NCBI GenBank assembly: GCA_002914845.1
Contig: JXTC01000116.1
Location: forward strand, 148,119 to 212,118
DNA from: Trema orientale
Lineage: Eukaryota; Streptophyta; Magnoliopsida; Rosales; Cannabaceae
Direction: 5' to 3'
DNA length: 64,000 nt
Below the pieces are notes generated by a model that was not told the origin of the DNA, ran no database searches, and saw only the letters and a list, made by a program, of their open reading frames with translations. A program made the position numbers and the translations under genes. Below are positions 11,870 through 23,002 of the stretch, piece by piece; within the stretch, counting starts at the first letter, position 1; each line of letters begins with the position of its first letter.

Positions 11870-13314
11870 ACTAATATTATTCTGTTTTGGGTGTGGGATA
11901 CAAAGTAGCCTAAAAGTATGAAAATCAGTTTACATCTTCTCTTATTCGGTTTGATTTCCTAGAAAATTGGGGTATAAAGAGATTTATTACTCATCGCCAG
12001 TGCGGTACAATAAAAATTTTATTTTTTCCTATCAATGTGAATATACAATATTATGTAAACTTGTAAAAGTTGCGATTGTTCCCTAAAAAAAAAAAAACAA
12101 TAAAACGTTGCCATTGTTTTCCGAAAGTGAAAATTGTGATTGTTGGTATATATGTCGTTGAAAATGTGTGATTTTCTGTGTGAATGCATCAACAATAATT
12201 ATCTCATTTATTTTCATTCAGACACGTACGTCATTAGTAGTTAATTGATAGTATAATGGTCAAAGCATGTGATCTCAAATTATTGGCAAAAATGTAAAAT
12301 TTGTTTTAATGTACGTATACCGGCTACTCCTATATATTTAAACTTATAATGTATATGATTCATACCAGCTATACTTATCTAATTCTGCATTTGACTGCCT
12401 TATATTGAGGAAATATATCCACATAAATTAAGTCATATATATATATATATATAATTCTTCGAAGTCAAAGTATATAAAATATCCGCTCTTGAAAAGATGT
12501 CATTCGTAAATTTTGGCAGTAATTAAGCAATGTCTACTGCGCTGGCAAAATGCAATTTTCTAGAGAGTTGATTATGCTTCTTTTGAAATCCATCAAATGC
12601 AAGTCTGATCTATTTTCTCTTAAATATATATTATTCCCAAGAAGAATATATTTGGAAAAATTAACCTATTTGATGACTTATTATTTAGATTCTTAGTATT
12701 AAAATGGTCTACTTATTTAGTTACTTATTTGTCTTCGGAATCACTAATTATTGTATAATCGTCAAATTCTGCTCTTTTTAATTTGTAAAAAGTATTTGGA
12801 GAAATGTAAATGTATTTACGTACGTCTTAATTGTATAGTCACACACTTTTGGAAAAAGTAGAAAAAACTAATCCCACATTGATGTCCTTCTAATTAAAAT
12901 ATATCTAAAAAATTCCATATTGATTTGTAAAATGCTCTTTTATTAGTATATATATTTTTTAAAGACTTATCTTTGCTGTCTTCAGTCTTACATAGTCAAA
13001 TACCTTTCGGGTAAGAAATTAAAACAAAATTAAATCTACGTTGATCACCTTGTACCGGAGAATATATATCTAATTGAATATAGTAATAAATATTTTGTTT
13101 CTCGTTAAAATCAACGTCAATTTGGCGTTAATGTGGCTGGCAATGTAAATTTTGTAGATTCGATGTAAACCCAAAATGAAATCCAGCAGAAAATAAAGCT
13201 GGCCAAATTCTGTTATATATAGTTGACAGTATTACTAGCTAGTTGTTGTAGTAGTAGTAGTCATAAAAAAATAAAAATAAAAAATAAAAAAAGTCGATCA
13301 AGTATTAACCAACC
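11870..13314. other. intergenic region upstream of the first aspartic protease gene
   Basis: AT-rich with short AT microsatellites (for example about 12437-12454). No gene is visible. The last few hundred bases must hold the promoter of the protease gene at 13315. A TATATATAG motif near 13214 is a possible TATA box about 100 bp upstream of the start codon. Confidence 0.4.
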
Positions 13315-14760
13315 ATGGCTTTGGTGGTAGCTAAAGCTCTCTTTTCCTTTTCATTTTACGTCTGTTTAGTGTTATCATCAGCTTCCGCTGGTCTTGATCA
13401 TCATCATCATGGGCGTGGCGGGTTCAGCGTGGAGCTGATCCACCGTGACTCCCCCAAATCCCCTCTCTACGATCCCTCAGAGACTCCTTCCCACCGCATC
13501 GCCAATGCTATCCGCCGCTCCATCAGCCGCGCCGCCACCCGCTTTTCATCTCGAGTAATTATTACATCATCATCATCGTCGTCAGTAGGGCCATCAGGAT
13601 CGTCGGGTTCAGTCCAATCAACGTTGTACACCAACCGTGGCGAGTATCTCATGTCACTCTCCATCGGAACGCCGCCGTTTCCAATCCTGGCGATCGCCGA
13701 CACAGGCAGCGACCTCACCTGGACTCAGTGCCAGCCTTGCTCTAGTCGCTGTTACAACCAAACGGCGCCTCTCTTCAACCCTGGATCTTCCTCAACTTAC
13801 AAGAACGCTCCTTGCCAGTCCACTCTTTGCCAGTCCGCAACTGGAGCCAAAATCTCTTGCTCCTCCGGCGACACCTCTTGCCACTACCTAATCACCTACG
13901 GCGACCAGTCCTACACCCGTGGCAACCTCGCCACTGACACCGTAACCCTCTCTTCCACCACCGGCCGCCCCATCTCCTTCCCGGGAATCGTCATAGGCTG
14001 CGGCCACGACAATGCCGGTACTTTCGACGAAAAGGGGTCTGGCATTGTGGGGCTGGGAGGCGCCTCTGATTCCCTCGTTTCCCAGTTGGATTCCTCCATC
14101 GGTGGCAAGTTCTCGTACTGCTTGGTCCCCTTCACCTCGGTGGATCAGCCCAGAAACTCGAGCAAACTCAACTTTGGAAGCAACGCGGTGGTTTCGGGTG
14201 GTGGAGTGGTGTCTACTCCTTTTGTTTTGAGTGGTCAGTACAATACTTTCTACTCCTTGACTCTGGAAGGAATAAGCGTAACTGCTGCAGGGAGTAGTGC
14301 TAATACGACGTTTATTAAGTTTAGAGGTACTGGATATTCGTCGTCGGATCAGACTGATCAAGGCAACATTATAATCGACTCTGGCACGACTCTGACGATG
14401 GTGCCGGAAGAGTTGTACTCAGACTTGGAAGCGGCGGTGGCTAAAGAGGTCGGCAAGAGTGCAAACCGAGTGGACGACCCGAGTGGTGCGTTGAGTTTGT
14501 GCTACTCGATTGGCAGTGGTAGTGTCGGTGATCATCTTAAAATCCCGGTTGTCACTTTTCATTTCAGAGGTGGTGCTGATGTGAAGCTGAATGGGATCAA
14601 CACCTTCGTTGTGGTCTCTGAGGGAGTAGCGTGCTTTTCCATAGTTCCAGTAGAAGGCTTGGCCATTTTTGGGAATTTGGCTCAGATGAATTTCTTGATT
14701 GGATATGATCGTCAGAAGAATACTCTGTCCTTTAAGCCAACCGACTGCACTAAATTCTAA
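13315..14760 (+). CDS. CDR1-like secreted aspartic protease (A1B, nepenthesin-type), copy 1
   Basis: An intronless gene of 481 aa encoding a secreted or apoplastic pepsin-fold protease. A signal peptide covers about residues 1-25 and is followed by a short HHHHGRGG stretch. The propeptide contains the family motif FSVELIHRDSPKSPLYDPS. The first catalytic Asp is at about 129 in ADTGSDLTWTQCQPC. The Cys-rich nepenthesin insert follows (Cys at regular spacing, about residues 140-195), then GCGHDNAGTFDEKGSGIVGL. The second catalytic Asp is at about 355 in IIDSGTTLTMV. The C-terminus FKPTDCTKF is typical of this subgroup. Arabidopsis CDR1 acts in disease-resistance signalling; whether this copy does is unknown. 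Start is the only ATG before the signal peptide. The coding GC content is clearly higher than in copies 2 and 3. First member of a tandem cluster. Confidence 0.95.
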   Translation: MALVVAKALFSFSFYVCLVLSSASAGLDHHHHGRGGFSVELIHRDSPKSPLYDPSETPSHRIANAIRRSISRAATRFSSRVIITSSSSSSVGPSGSSGSVQSTLYTNRGEYLMSLSIGTPPFPILAIADTGSDLTWTQCQPCSSRCYNQTAPLFNPGSSSTYKNAPCQSTLCQSATGAKISCSSGDTSCHYLITYGDQSYTRGNLATDTVTLSSTTGRPISFPGIVIGCGHDNAGTFDEKGSGIVGLGGASDSLVSQLDSSIGGKFSYCLVPFTSVDQPRNSSKLNFGSNAVVSGGGVVSTPFVLSGQYNTFYSLTLEGISVTAAGSSANTTFIKFRGTGYSSSDQTDQGNIIIDSGTTLTMVPEELYSDLEAAVAKEVGKSANRVDDPSGALSLCYSIGSGSVGDHLKIPVVTFHFRGGADVKLNGINTFVVVSEGVACFSIVPVEGLAIFGNLAQMNFLIGYDRQKNTLSFKPTDCTKF

Positions 14761-15138
14761 ATAATATCTATTTAATTAAGGATGTGTTACGTTACGTATT
14801 TATGTCTTTTAATACCAAGAGTTCTATTTTGTAATTTTCTATCTTCATCTCAACAAGATAATTAATTAATTAATTAATCGTGTTCTCTTATCAATTTCTC
14901 TCTACAGTACTTAACTAGATGTCAACGTTGGTACAATTTCTAGTACTTTTGTTTGTCACACATAGTAGTACTATTGCCGTTATATCAATGCACTATACCC
15001 TATGATAAAAATATTTTGGTATTACGTTTATCTTATTCTCAATATTGATCATTTAAAGGTATTCATATTAATCGGCAAGGGAAGGTTTAGATTTTTAAAT
15101 TTTTGATTCCTATGTTAGGATACTTGGTAGAGGGTTGT

Positions 15139-16023
15139 TGTCACACCCCGATTCACGTGCATACTTACATGTTATGTGTAATAGAGCATTGTCTAGTTCT
15201 AAGTTATGTAGAGGAGTTAAGCTGGTCAATGAGGAGCTTAATAATTTTATAAGTTCATAAAGATCTTAGTAAAAAGGATTTTATATTTTACGAGATAGAC
15301 TTTTGCTGTTAGGTTCCATACAATTGAAATGAGTTAAACTATTGACTAAGGTACTTAGTAGTGGAAAATTTTGATGATAGACAATATGATGAAAGAAAAT
15401 ATTTTCGACGAATAACTGACAGTTAAGTTTCCAACAAACTAGAATAGATAAGCTGCTGACGAAAGAGACAAGATTATTCTGATGTTGTGATCAATTTCTA
15501 GGGAGAAGTTAGTATTTTTCGATTTTCATGCTAGATAGTTCTATAAATGTAATGCCCAAGATTCTCACATGCATAATAAGCCAATAATAAACATGTTCAT
15601 ATTGCATAATAGACATATCATGAAACTAGTGTCAATTTAACAGTAAATTGCTTAAGCTGATTGTTAAATGCTTTCGATATGTATTATTGTGCTAGTAATT
15701 GTTGAAGTGCTCCCATGCAGTGTAAAGGCTCAATACCCTCAAAGAGAGAGCTTGGTGTCTGAAAGGAACAAAGAATACATTCATGAATAGTAATACTATA
15801 TGCACATGCACTAAAATATGTCTGTTGATGAATTGGTCAAATAGTAGTTTTTCAGTAAAATGTATTTTTCACGCTTTTCGGAGCAAAATTTACTCTATGT
15901 TTAACACGTCAAATAGGCTTAATTTAATGTTTAGGATTCATATAGAGGAGGTACAAACGCTCGTTATTAGTAGATATTATATATTTGGTTACTATATATT
16001 TTTCTTCTCGGTAGGATATTACA
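15139..16023. mobile_element. possible solo LTR, Ty3/gypsy-like
   Basis: The segment begins TGTCACACCCCGATT, a start common in LTRs of plant Ty3/gypsy chromoviruses. About 885 bp later there is GGTAGGATATTACA, a plausible LTR end with the usual CA. No matching 5-bp target duplication is visible and no internal retrotransposon sequence follows, so it would be an old solo LTR. The assignment rests on the terminal motifs only. Confidence 0.35.
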
Positions 16024-16115
16024 ATATATTTAACGGGTAGTTTTGACTTTTAGTAATTTCCCATTAAAACATAGAATTAATAAAACATAACTTGAGAACT
16101 TAATTTGCGAAAGTA

Positions 16116-16611
16116 AACAATTCCTACACTTGGTTTGAACTTTAGATTTACGAATTTGTTATACTATAAAGAAAACGTCCTGCATACTCCTGCATACCAT
16201 TAAAATATATAGGAAAATCTAATTAATTCATTTCGCAACTTAGTTGATATATCCTTATTTTCGTTCAAATAAATTATGTTATAATCAAAGTCCTAATGTT
16301 CAAGGATAGTTTACAAAACTCAAGTCGTAAGCCAAATACGTCGCAGTTTAACAATTCCTACACTTGGGTTTGAAATTTTCGGTTTACGAATTTGTTACAC
16401 TATTAAGAAAACGTCCTATATTAGACTTCTTCATTTTGAAAACATGTATACCATTAAAATATATAATGGAAAATCTAATTAATTCATTTCGCAACTTAGT
16501 TGATAGATCCTTATTTTTTCGTTCAAATAAACTATGTTATAATTAAATTAAGTCCAAATGTTTAAAGACGGTTTACAATACTCAAGTCGTCAGCCAAATA
16601 CGTTGCAGTTT
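16116..16611. repeat. tandem duplication, about 240 bp unit
   Basis: Copy 1 is 16116-16349 and copy 2 is 16350-16611. Both start AACAATTCCTACACTTGG. Both carry TTTACGAATTTGTTA, GAAAACGTCCT, CTAATTAATTCATTTCGCAA and GCCAAATACGT, in order, and end in CGCAGTTT or TGCAGTTT. Copy 2 has an insertion of about 25 bp and several small changes. It is non-coding. Confidence 0.85.
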
Positions 16612-17389
16612 TATTGCAGTATTAAAAATCAACCTTATAATATCCAGACTATTCTAAATATTACAAATCTGATTATATCCAATTAAATATTCAGATTTTG
16701 AAATCTAATCAAATTAGGTCCGAAACATGCATTTAGTTAACGAAAATATTAATACGATTAAGGAATGACTTTATTTGTTAGTACTCATAGAAAGGTTCAG
16801 ATGGCAACCTAGTGATGTATGACAACCTAGTGATATGTAGGAGTTAGAAAAGAAGAGGAGGGAGGAGAGTTGTCAGAGTTGTTTTTATTTTATTTATTTT
16901 ATTTTTTTAGTTGCTTCCTTCTAGGATTAAATTTTTGTTCTACGCGATGGAGTAGTCATTATTCAATTGACAGATTAAATCTAATTTTGCAAGGAGTTTT
17001 AAAATAGTACTTTTTGTTAAAATTCACTTTCATATGCGCATATTTGGTCTAATTATTGCCTTATTTGAAAAAAAAAAAAAAAAACGATTTGTTATAAGAA
17101 CTCTGAAAAAGTATGTGGCCGTCATTCAGTACTTTCGGAGTATCATGTATGCATAAGGTAATAATGGTGCCAAAGATGTCAAACAATTACATATTTTTCC
17201 CTCAAAGTCAATTAGGTAAGATGTAAAACATTCATACGAAGCCAATTACAATGTATTGTAAAATATCAAACAAAGTAAGTAAAGAGAGGTACGTCGCGTT
17301 TGGAAGTAACAAAGCAAGCAATATAATAAGTAACGCATAGCTGGCAAATGCACGTTTTCTAAAGGGTTTCTTACACTTATACCTATAAA

Positions 17390-17783
17390 AAATGAAAAGA
17401 ATTACAAAAATACGGAAGTCACAGTTTTTTTCAGTTTTCATACGGTTTTAATTAGGAAAATATCATTTTTTAAAAAATATTTAAAAAATTACCACTTTTA
17501 AAATAGTTACTGGTTACCAGTTTCTAGAAACTGGTTACTGGAAATTGGTTACTGGAAACTGGTTATCAATTATATATCAGTTATAAATATCTTCGGTTAC
17601 TAGTTACCAGTTTCCAGAAACTGGTTAGTAGATACTAGTTACTATTTTAAAAAATAGTATTTTTATAAATATTTTTTAAAAAGTAATATTTTTCTAATAA
17701 AAACCGTACCGCACCGTGAAAAATACAAAAGCACCGTATTTTTTCAATTCTTTTTAAAAGTACCGTATTTTTTCTAATTTTTC
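17390..17783. repeat. foldback (long inverted repeat) element
   Basis: The two arms meet at about 17585 and are near mirror images. The inner arms are built from GGTTACTGGT/ACCAGTTTC-type motifs, and the outer arms carry TTAGGAAAATATCATTTTTT and its inverse TAATATTTTTCTAA. The outermost parts contain ACGG/CCGT tracts. A single-arm relative lies at about 47681-47830. No coding capacity. Confidence 0.65.
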
Positions 17784-17856
17784 CTTTTCTAAATTTGATA
17801 ATTAGGCCCAAAATGAAATTCATTGAAATCTACCAAATACAACTTTCCAAATTCTC

Positions 17857-17891
<35 letters not shown>

Positions 17892-17964
17892 TGACTTGCC
17901 AATAATATTGGTGGTAGGCGGGTAGCTAGTGACCAAATTATTTGTATCAACTCGAAAATCAACC

Positions 17965-18560
17965 ATGGTATCAATATTGGTAGCAGCTGCAGCAGCTAGA
18001 TCTCTTTTCGTTTTCTCATTTCTTTTTTATGTCTGTTTATTTTGATCAGCAACAGCTGATCTTAATCATGATCATGATCATGGTCGTGGTGGGTTCAGTG
18101 TGGAGCTGATCCACCGCCATTCCCCCAAGTCCCCTTTCTATGATCCTTCAGCTTGACCAATGCTATCCGCCGCTCCATCGGCCGTACCGCCAGCTTTTCG
18201 TCTAGAATATCGTCATCATCAGCAGGCTCAGATGTCCGATCCACGGTGTACAGCAACGGTGGTGAATATCTGATGACAGTCTCCATCGGAACGCCACCGT
18301 TTCTAATCGTTGCTGATGCGGACATAGGCAACGACCTTATCTGGACTCAGTGCAAGCCTTGTTACAAGCAAACGGCGCCTCTCTTCGGCCCAAAATCTTC
18401 CACAACCTACAAAAAAACTCCTTGCGCCTCTCGTCTATGCAACTCCATTAATACTGGAGCACAAATCTCTTGCTCCTCCAGCGGTAAGACTTGCCACTAC
18501 TCAATCACCTACGAGGACAAATCCTTATCCGTTGGAAACATCGACACTCGATCGCTCCAT
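17965..18560 (+). pseudogene. truncated CDR1-like aspartic protease pseudogene
   Basis: This is the N-terminal third of a protease gene, closest to copy 1: it shares HGRGGFSVELIHR, SPKSPFYDPS, NAIRRSI and NGGEYLMTVSIGTPPF. It is broken in several ways: an in-frame TGA at 18043-18045 within the signal peptide; a deletion near 18153 removing the residues after YDPS and shifting the frame; and loss of the catalytic triad, where copy 1 has ADTGSDL and this copy reads ADIGNDL. Similarity stops near 18550, after GNIDT. The rest of the gene is absent both before and after the CACTA element that begins about 60 bp downstream, so truncation is not simply explained by that insertion. Confidence 0.9.
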
Positions 18561-18639
18561 TGTTCATTGTTTATAAATAAATAATTAATTAAGATTTTTT
18601 TAAATTTTAATCACTACAAGAAAAATAGGATTTCACGTC

Positions 18640-18915
18640 ACTTTTTTGGTGACGTCAAAGGCATATGACGTCGCCCAACAAAGCGACTTCTATTCAGGCA
18701 CCGTTAAAAGTCTTAGATTTCACATCGCCAGAAAAGCGACGTGGTAGAGATACGATGTCGCTTTTCTGGTGACGTCGTATGTCTACCACGTCGCTTTTTT
18801 GGTGACGTCGTAGACATACGACGTCACTTTTCTGGTGACGTCGTATGTCTACCACGTCACTTTTCTGGCGACGTGGTATATATATCACTTCGCTTTTCTG
18901 GTGACGTGGTAAACA
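18640..18915. repeat. left subterminal repeat array of the CACTA element
   Basis: About ten copies of a 20-30 bp unit built around GACGTCGTATGTCTACCACG and GTCGCTTTTCTGGTGACGT, in alternating orientation. Open frames crossing it read as monotonous IRRHQKSDVV or FSGDVV repeats and are by-products of the array, not proteins. Confidence 0.85.
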
Positions 18916-19563
18916 TTTTCCAAGAGATTTTTAATTATAATTCATTCAAACCCCGAATTTCATTTACAAAAAACAGAATTACAAAGTCACAAAAATATAC
19001 ATATAACACCAGATACACATTCATAAAAGCACAATATCTATTTAAGGTTTAGTTACAAATTTAACTACTAATAACAAGCTAACAAGTCACATGCATAATC
19101 TAAGTTAACAAATTTAGTCAAAAATAAGAATATCAAGCTAAAAGCTATAGACATATTTATGATAAGTCATGATCAAGTGAGATAAAGGATAACCTCAACC
19201 AATATAATCGATAAGCTCTTCAACCCATTCTTCATGAACCGTATTTATATCATCCATCGTGTAGAAAGTTTGTACTTGGAACTATGCATTCAGAAAATAT
19301 GGAACTTTATTTTAAAATGCATAATATTATATGTTAAAATTGAACTTGTACATAAAATTAGCAAATACCCTTGTAATGAGAAATGATCGAATGTTAGCTA
19401 GTTTAATGATCTCACTCATATATTTGCATACATAAAAACTGTATTCTACATGTGATGGTTGTCTAGGATACTACATACAAATAGAAAGAATACATAACAA
19501 TGCTCTCTAATTATTCAGTTATTAACAAAGATTATATATAAGTTATTACATAGACTAATAAAA

Positions 19564-19863
19564 TCAAAAGAAATTTGTAATTAGTAGGTAAGTTCTTAAT
19601 CTTAGCCATGATTCCATGGAGCAACTAATAATTGGGCAAGCATGAATTTTCTCATATTGCATGCCCAAAGAACATAAAGTTTTCTTGGTCTTATAAAATG
19701 AATGTGGCATCTTATTGTCTTTTGGCAACAACTCCCTTAGTAAAGCAATGAAGTCTGAAAAATTTTTATCGCTCCATCCATGCCTTGCTTTCAAATTACA
19801 ATCTAAGCAGAGCGGATAATTTTGTGAATCTTGTACAATCCGAATAAATCGGTTTTTCAGCAT
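19564..19863 (-). pseudogene. CACTA TNP2-type transposase remnant
   Basis: An open frame of 99 codons with the block ARHGWSDKNFSDFIALLREL, then LPKDNKMPHSFYKTKKTLCS, LGMQYEKIHACP. This matches the conserved N-terminal region of plant TNP2 transposases, just before the catalytic part. After HACP the resemblance is lost within a few residues and the DDE core is absent. It lies downstream, in transposase order, of the piece at 20024-20233. Confidence 0.85.
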
Positions 19864-20023
19864 CAGTAAGCAGCTCCTTAAATTTTATAGGATCTATATT
19901 TGCTTCATATTGTGTATCACCAATTATATCGCAAAGATCATCCTTAATATCTAAGTCATAATCATCTCTAAAACTTTATCCTGATGAAAACGGGGTCCTT
20001 TCAAACTCTTCACCATGCCAAAT

Positions 20024-20233
20024 CTATTGCTTATAACTTTGATCAAATCCATTAAAAAATAAGTATTCTTTTATCTTCTTAACACTCAATTTATTTAAAT
20101 TTCCACACTTAACACAAGGGCACATGATGACATTAGGATCTTTTGCATTCTCCATAATAAACTCCAAAAAGATCTCAACTCCATTTCTATACTCAATAGA
20201 TAATCTATCAGCAAATATCCACTTTTTATCCAT
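20024..20233 (-). pseudogene. CACTA transposase-associated domain remnant
   Basis: A frame of 69 codons starting MDKKWIFADRLSIEYRNGVE, with CPCVKCGN and KEYLFFNGFDQSY. These match the N-terminal transposase-associated domain (zinc-binding CPC-x2-C pattern) of plant CACTA transposases, which normally begin MD(K/R)xW. It is probably the original start of the transposase gene, oriented leftward. Confidence 0.88.
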
Positions 20234-21454
20234 TCTAATTAAACTAAGAATGAAAAAATAAACATAAATTAAAACTAATTAAGATTAATTAATTTCTAAA
20301 TCTACATATATTAATAACTTGATAAAAATTAGGCAGAGTCTCCCCTATTTATAAATCCTACCAAAGTTTTAATTCACAATTAAAAAAAATCAAAAAAACA
20401 AATCACACACAATATTTTCATCCTTATATCATCACAGCACACAATTTTCCAGAACCTAATCTCCTTTATATAAGATTTTCTAAAACATAAAATAAATAAT
20501 TATACATATCTTATTGTAATTAAGAAAATTAGTTCGAGAACATACCTCAAATGATTAAAAGCTTCTAGACTAAGGTTAAACTAATTATCAACACTAATCT
20601 TTATGTAATGATTAATGCCAATCTTGAATTAAAATAACAAGAGAATACAAATATATCAAATAATTAAACCAACCATTACTACAGTAAAAGCATTAATAAA
20701 TATAAATTATGAAAGACTAAAACTCAGCAAAAAAAAAAGTAAAATATAAATATAAGTACCAAGAAACAACAATTTAGAAAATAATTATCTCATATAATTA
20801 TAAAAATTTGTACAAATCACAATGCTTTTCTCTTGTGATCAACACCAAGCCTCTAATATATATATATATATATATATCAAAGTAAAAAAAAAACTCATCC
20901 TAGTTCAATAACAATTACTAAAAACCGAAATTATAAAATACATAAAAAAATAAAACAAATTATCAAGCTGTAATTTTAATCTAATAACTAATGAATCTCA
21001 ATGCTTCTTAACTACATTCAAATGGCTATATAGGAAAATTGTTCAAAATGGCTAAGTGTAAAAACCAAAACTAAACATGAAATTATTAGGTAAAATTCGG
21101 ATAAAAACAAAGCCCAATGCAATTATACATGAATTCTAGCAAAAAATGTGACTTAAATTATTAAAATTACCTCAAGTGGCCAAAAAACATGGAGGAATGA
21201 CAAACATGAGTGGCGGCTATAGCTTGGATTGGGGAAGTGTAAAAATCTAAACTAAAACATGAAATAATTAGATAAAAACAAAGCCTAATGCAATTATATA
21301 CAAATTCTATAGGAAAAATTGACTTAATAAAACTAAAATTACCTCAAATGACCGGAAAAAATAGAGGAGGGGCGAAGAGGAGTGGCAGCAAGGGGTAGTA
21401 GTGTCGAACGAGCGAGTTCTACTAAGTGCAGAACCCTAAAACTAGAAACTAACT

Positions 21455-21785
21455 AAACGACGTCGCTTTTCTGGCGACGTCGTTTAGATATGACGTCGCT
21501 TTTCCAGCGACATCACTTTTTCAGCGATGTCGTATAGTTAGCTTCCCTGTCGCTAGAAAAGCGACGTTGTATCTATACGACGTCGCTTTTTTAGCGACGT
21601 CGTATGTCGCGTTTCCTGTCGCTTAAATAGCGACGTACGACGTCGCATTTCTGTGTTTTCTTGTCGCTTTTTAAGCGACGCAGGGCGTCGTGTCGTTTTT
21701 CTGGCGACGTTAAAGGCCAGTTATTTTCCACGTCGCGCTGACATTATAAAGCGACGTGGAATATAGTGACGGCTTTGCTCTGTTT
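21455..21785. repeat. right subterminal repeat array of the CACTA element
   Basis: Copies of GACGTCGCTTTTCTGGCGAC and related CGACGTCGTAT motifs in both orientations, matching the left array. Together with the terminal repeat they would serve as transposase-binding sites. Confidence 0.85.
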
Positions 21786-21795
21786 TGTAGTAGTG

Positions 21796-22013
21796 AATTA
21801 ATAAATATATTTAAAATTATATATAAAATAATTAAATGAAGGCCTATTACTGATACACAGCCTGGTCTTTACTATATGTAACGGGCCGACTCAAGCCTAC
21901 ATTAATGTGGGTTGGGCCAGGCCGGTACCGTGTTTTTTTTTTTTTTTTTTTTTTTGGAATATGGACGGACCCATATTAACATCTCTATACTTTTTTGGTC
22001 ATACCCTTATATG

Positions 22014-22045
<32 letters not shown>
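21796..22045. other. spacer with possible hAT-MITE fragment
   Basis: The part at about 21885-21990 carries GGGCCAGGCCGG and, inversely, TAGAGATGTTAATATGGGTC. The latter resembles the terminal repeat of the hAT-like element at 59568-59919 (TAGAGCTGTAAATATGGGCC). A poly-T tract sits between these parts, and an AT microsatellite (about 22019-22045) follows. No gene. Confidence 0.4.
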
Positions 22046-22282
22046 GGTTGCCAATCCAGCAGGTATTTTTTTTTTTACCTATGTGTAGGTATTTTTTTTT
22101 TAGCCGTTGGATCATCATCTAATGGTGATTCAACGGCTATAATTAAGTACATAAAAAGACGCATTATTAATACTATTTCTCTCTCCTACTTTTTATAATA
22201 AAAAAATGTGCAAAAAAATTTTTCATTGGCCCAATTGATAACTATGTATAGGTAAAAAAAAAATACCTACTGGATTGGTGCC
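22046..22282. mobile_element. MITE family A, copy 1, inside AT microsatellite
   Basis: Terminal inverted repeat GGTTGCCAATCCAGCAGGTA at the left and the inverse GGCACCAATCCAGTAGGTA at the right; about 237 bp. Poly-T/poly-A tracts and an internal inverted AGCCGTTGGATCA/TGATTCAACGGCT pair lie inside. Both flanks are AT dinucleotide repeats, so the target duplication cannot be read. Related copies lie at 23426-23666 and 33870-33980. Confidence 0.75.
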
Positions 22283-22392
22283 ATATATATATATCAGACA
22301 TTCCATAATTTTTTTTTTCATATTATAGAAAATGGAAGTTCTAAATATCTATCACCATTTAAACTATGTATATTCAATTTCTTTTTACATCA

Positions 22393-23002
22393 TGTTGACA
22401 GTGGTTTTGTCAACAATAAATTTAAGAAATTACGAGATGTGGCTTGTGTGTGAAAAAGGTTGATGAATCAAAGTAAATAAAGAGACCAAAGTTTTATAGT
22501 GGTTCAACCCCAAAAAAGATGAGCCTATGTCCACTATTTTTCACTATTTTCTGGAGAATTACAAGAGTTTCTCTAAGTCTCAGGGTGAGAGCAGAGAGAA
22601 TTACAGAATGTAGTGAAGTGTTTGTGAGGAATTGTGTCGTGAATTACAATGAGACTGAGCTCTCTTTATATAGGTGAAGGTGGCTCAATGTTTCCTAATT
22701 ATAAAAACAGGTAACTATATATTCAGAAAATATAATTTCGAGTAACAATATACAATCAGGTAATATCTCAAATTAAATGGGCTGCTCGATCTCCATGCAG
22801 AAACTTGTTTCTTTTTTTTGTGATTACCCGTTTGAGGAAGCTTGATCTAATTTCTCTTTTACATTGCTCGCATTTTAACTCATTCGGATAAGATCGCACT
22901 TCGATCAGAAAAGCATATACATGCGACCTGATGTGTTCAGCTCAATCGTTGACTTTTCTTCCTTGACGTTGACTAACCATTTAGATTTAAGATCGCATAA
23001 CA
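22393..23002. mobile_element. solo LTR, 610 bp
   Basis: The segment starts TGTTGACA and ends ATAACA, the TG...CA form of an LTR, and is flanked on both sides by the 5-bp repeat CATCA (22388-22392 and 23003-23007). A TTTATATAGG motif near 22672 is a plausible promoter TATA box. No internal retrotransposon sequence is present, so it is a solo LTR left by recombination between two LTRs. Perfect flanking repeats suggest it is not very old. The family (Ty1/copia or Ty3/gypsy) cannot be told from the LTR alone. The window's first 94 bases belong to the same family. Confidence 0.85.

Larger units (their letters stand above)
14761..17964. other. spacer between aspartic protease copies 1 and pseudogene
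   Basis: No intact gene. It contains a probable decayed LTR (about 15139-16023), a tandem duplication of about 240 bp (16116-16611), a foldback element (about 17390-17783) and AT/AC microsatellite (about 17856-17890). Several short open frames show no family resemblance. Confidence 0.55.
18612..21795 (-). mobile_element. CACTA (En/Spm) DNA transposon, internally deleted, 3.2 kb
   Basis: It begins CACTACAAGAAAAA and ends with the inverse of CACTACTACAAAAC, flanked on both sides by AAT (18609-18611 and 21796-21798), the 3-bp target duplication expected for CACTA. Subterminal regions (about 18640-18915 and 21455-21785) are packed with direct and inverted copies of a GACGTCG/CGTCGCTTTTCTGG motif. 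These are the kind of subterminal repeats bound by TNPA-type proteins, and they are strikingly CpG-rich in an AT-rich locus. On the minus strand it keeps two N-terminal transposase pieces (20233-20024 and 19863-19564) and nothing of the DDE core, so it cannot move by itself. The internal filler is very AT-rich. Confidence 0.93.

Noticed and set aside
13467-14361. Antisense and shifted frames within protease copy 1
   Set aside because: Shadows of the real gene; no family features.
18694-19052. Open frames with repeated RRHQKSDVV or FSGDVV on both strands
   Set aside because: They are translations of the CACTA subterminal repeat array; no protein family and no start context.
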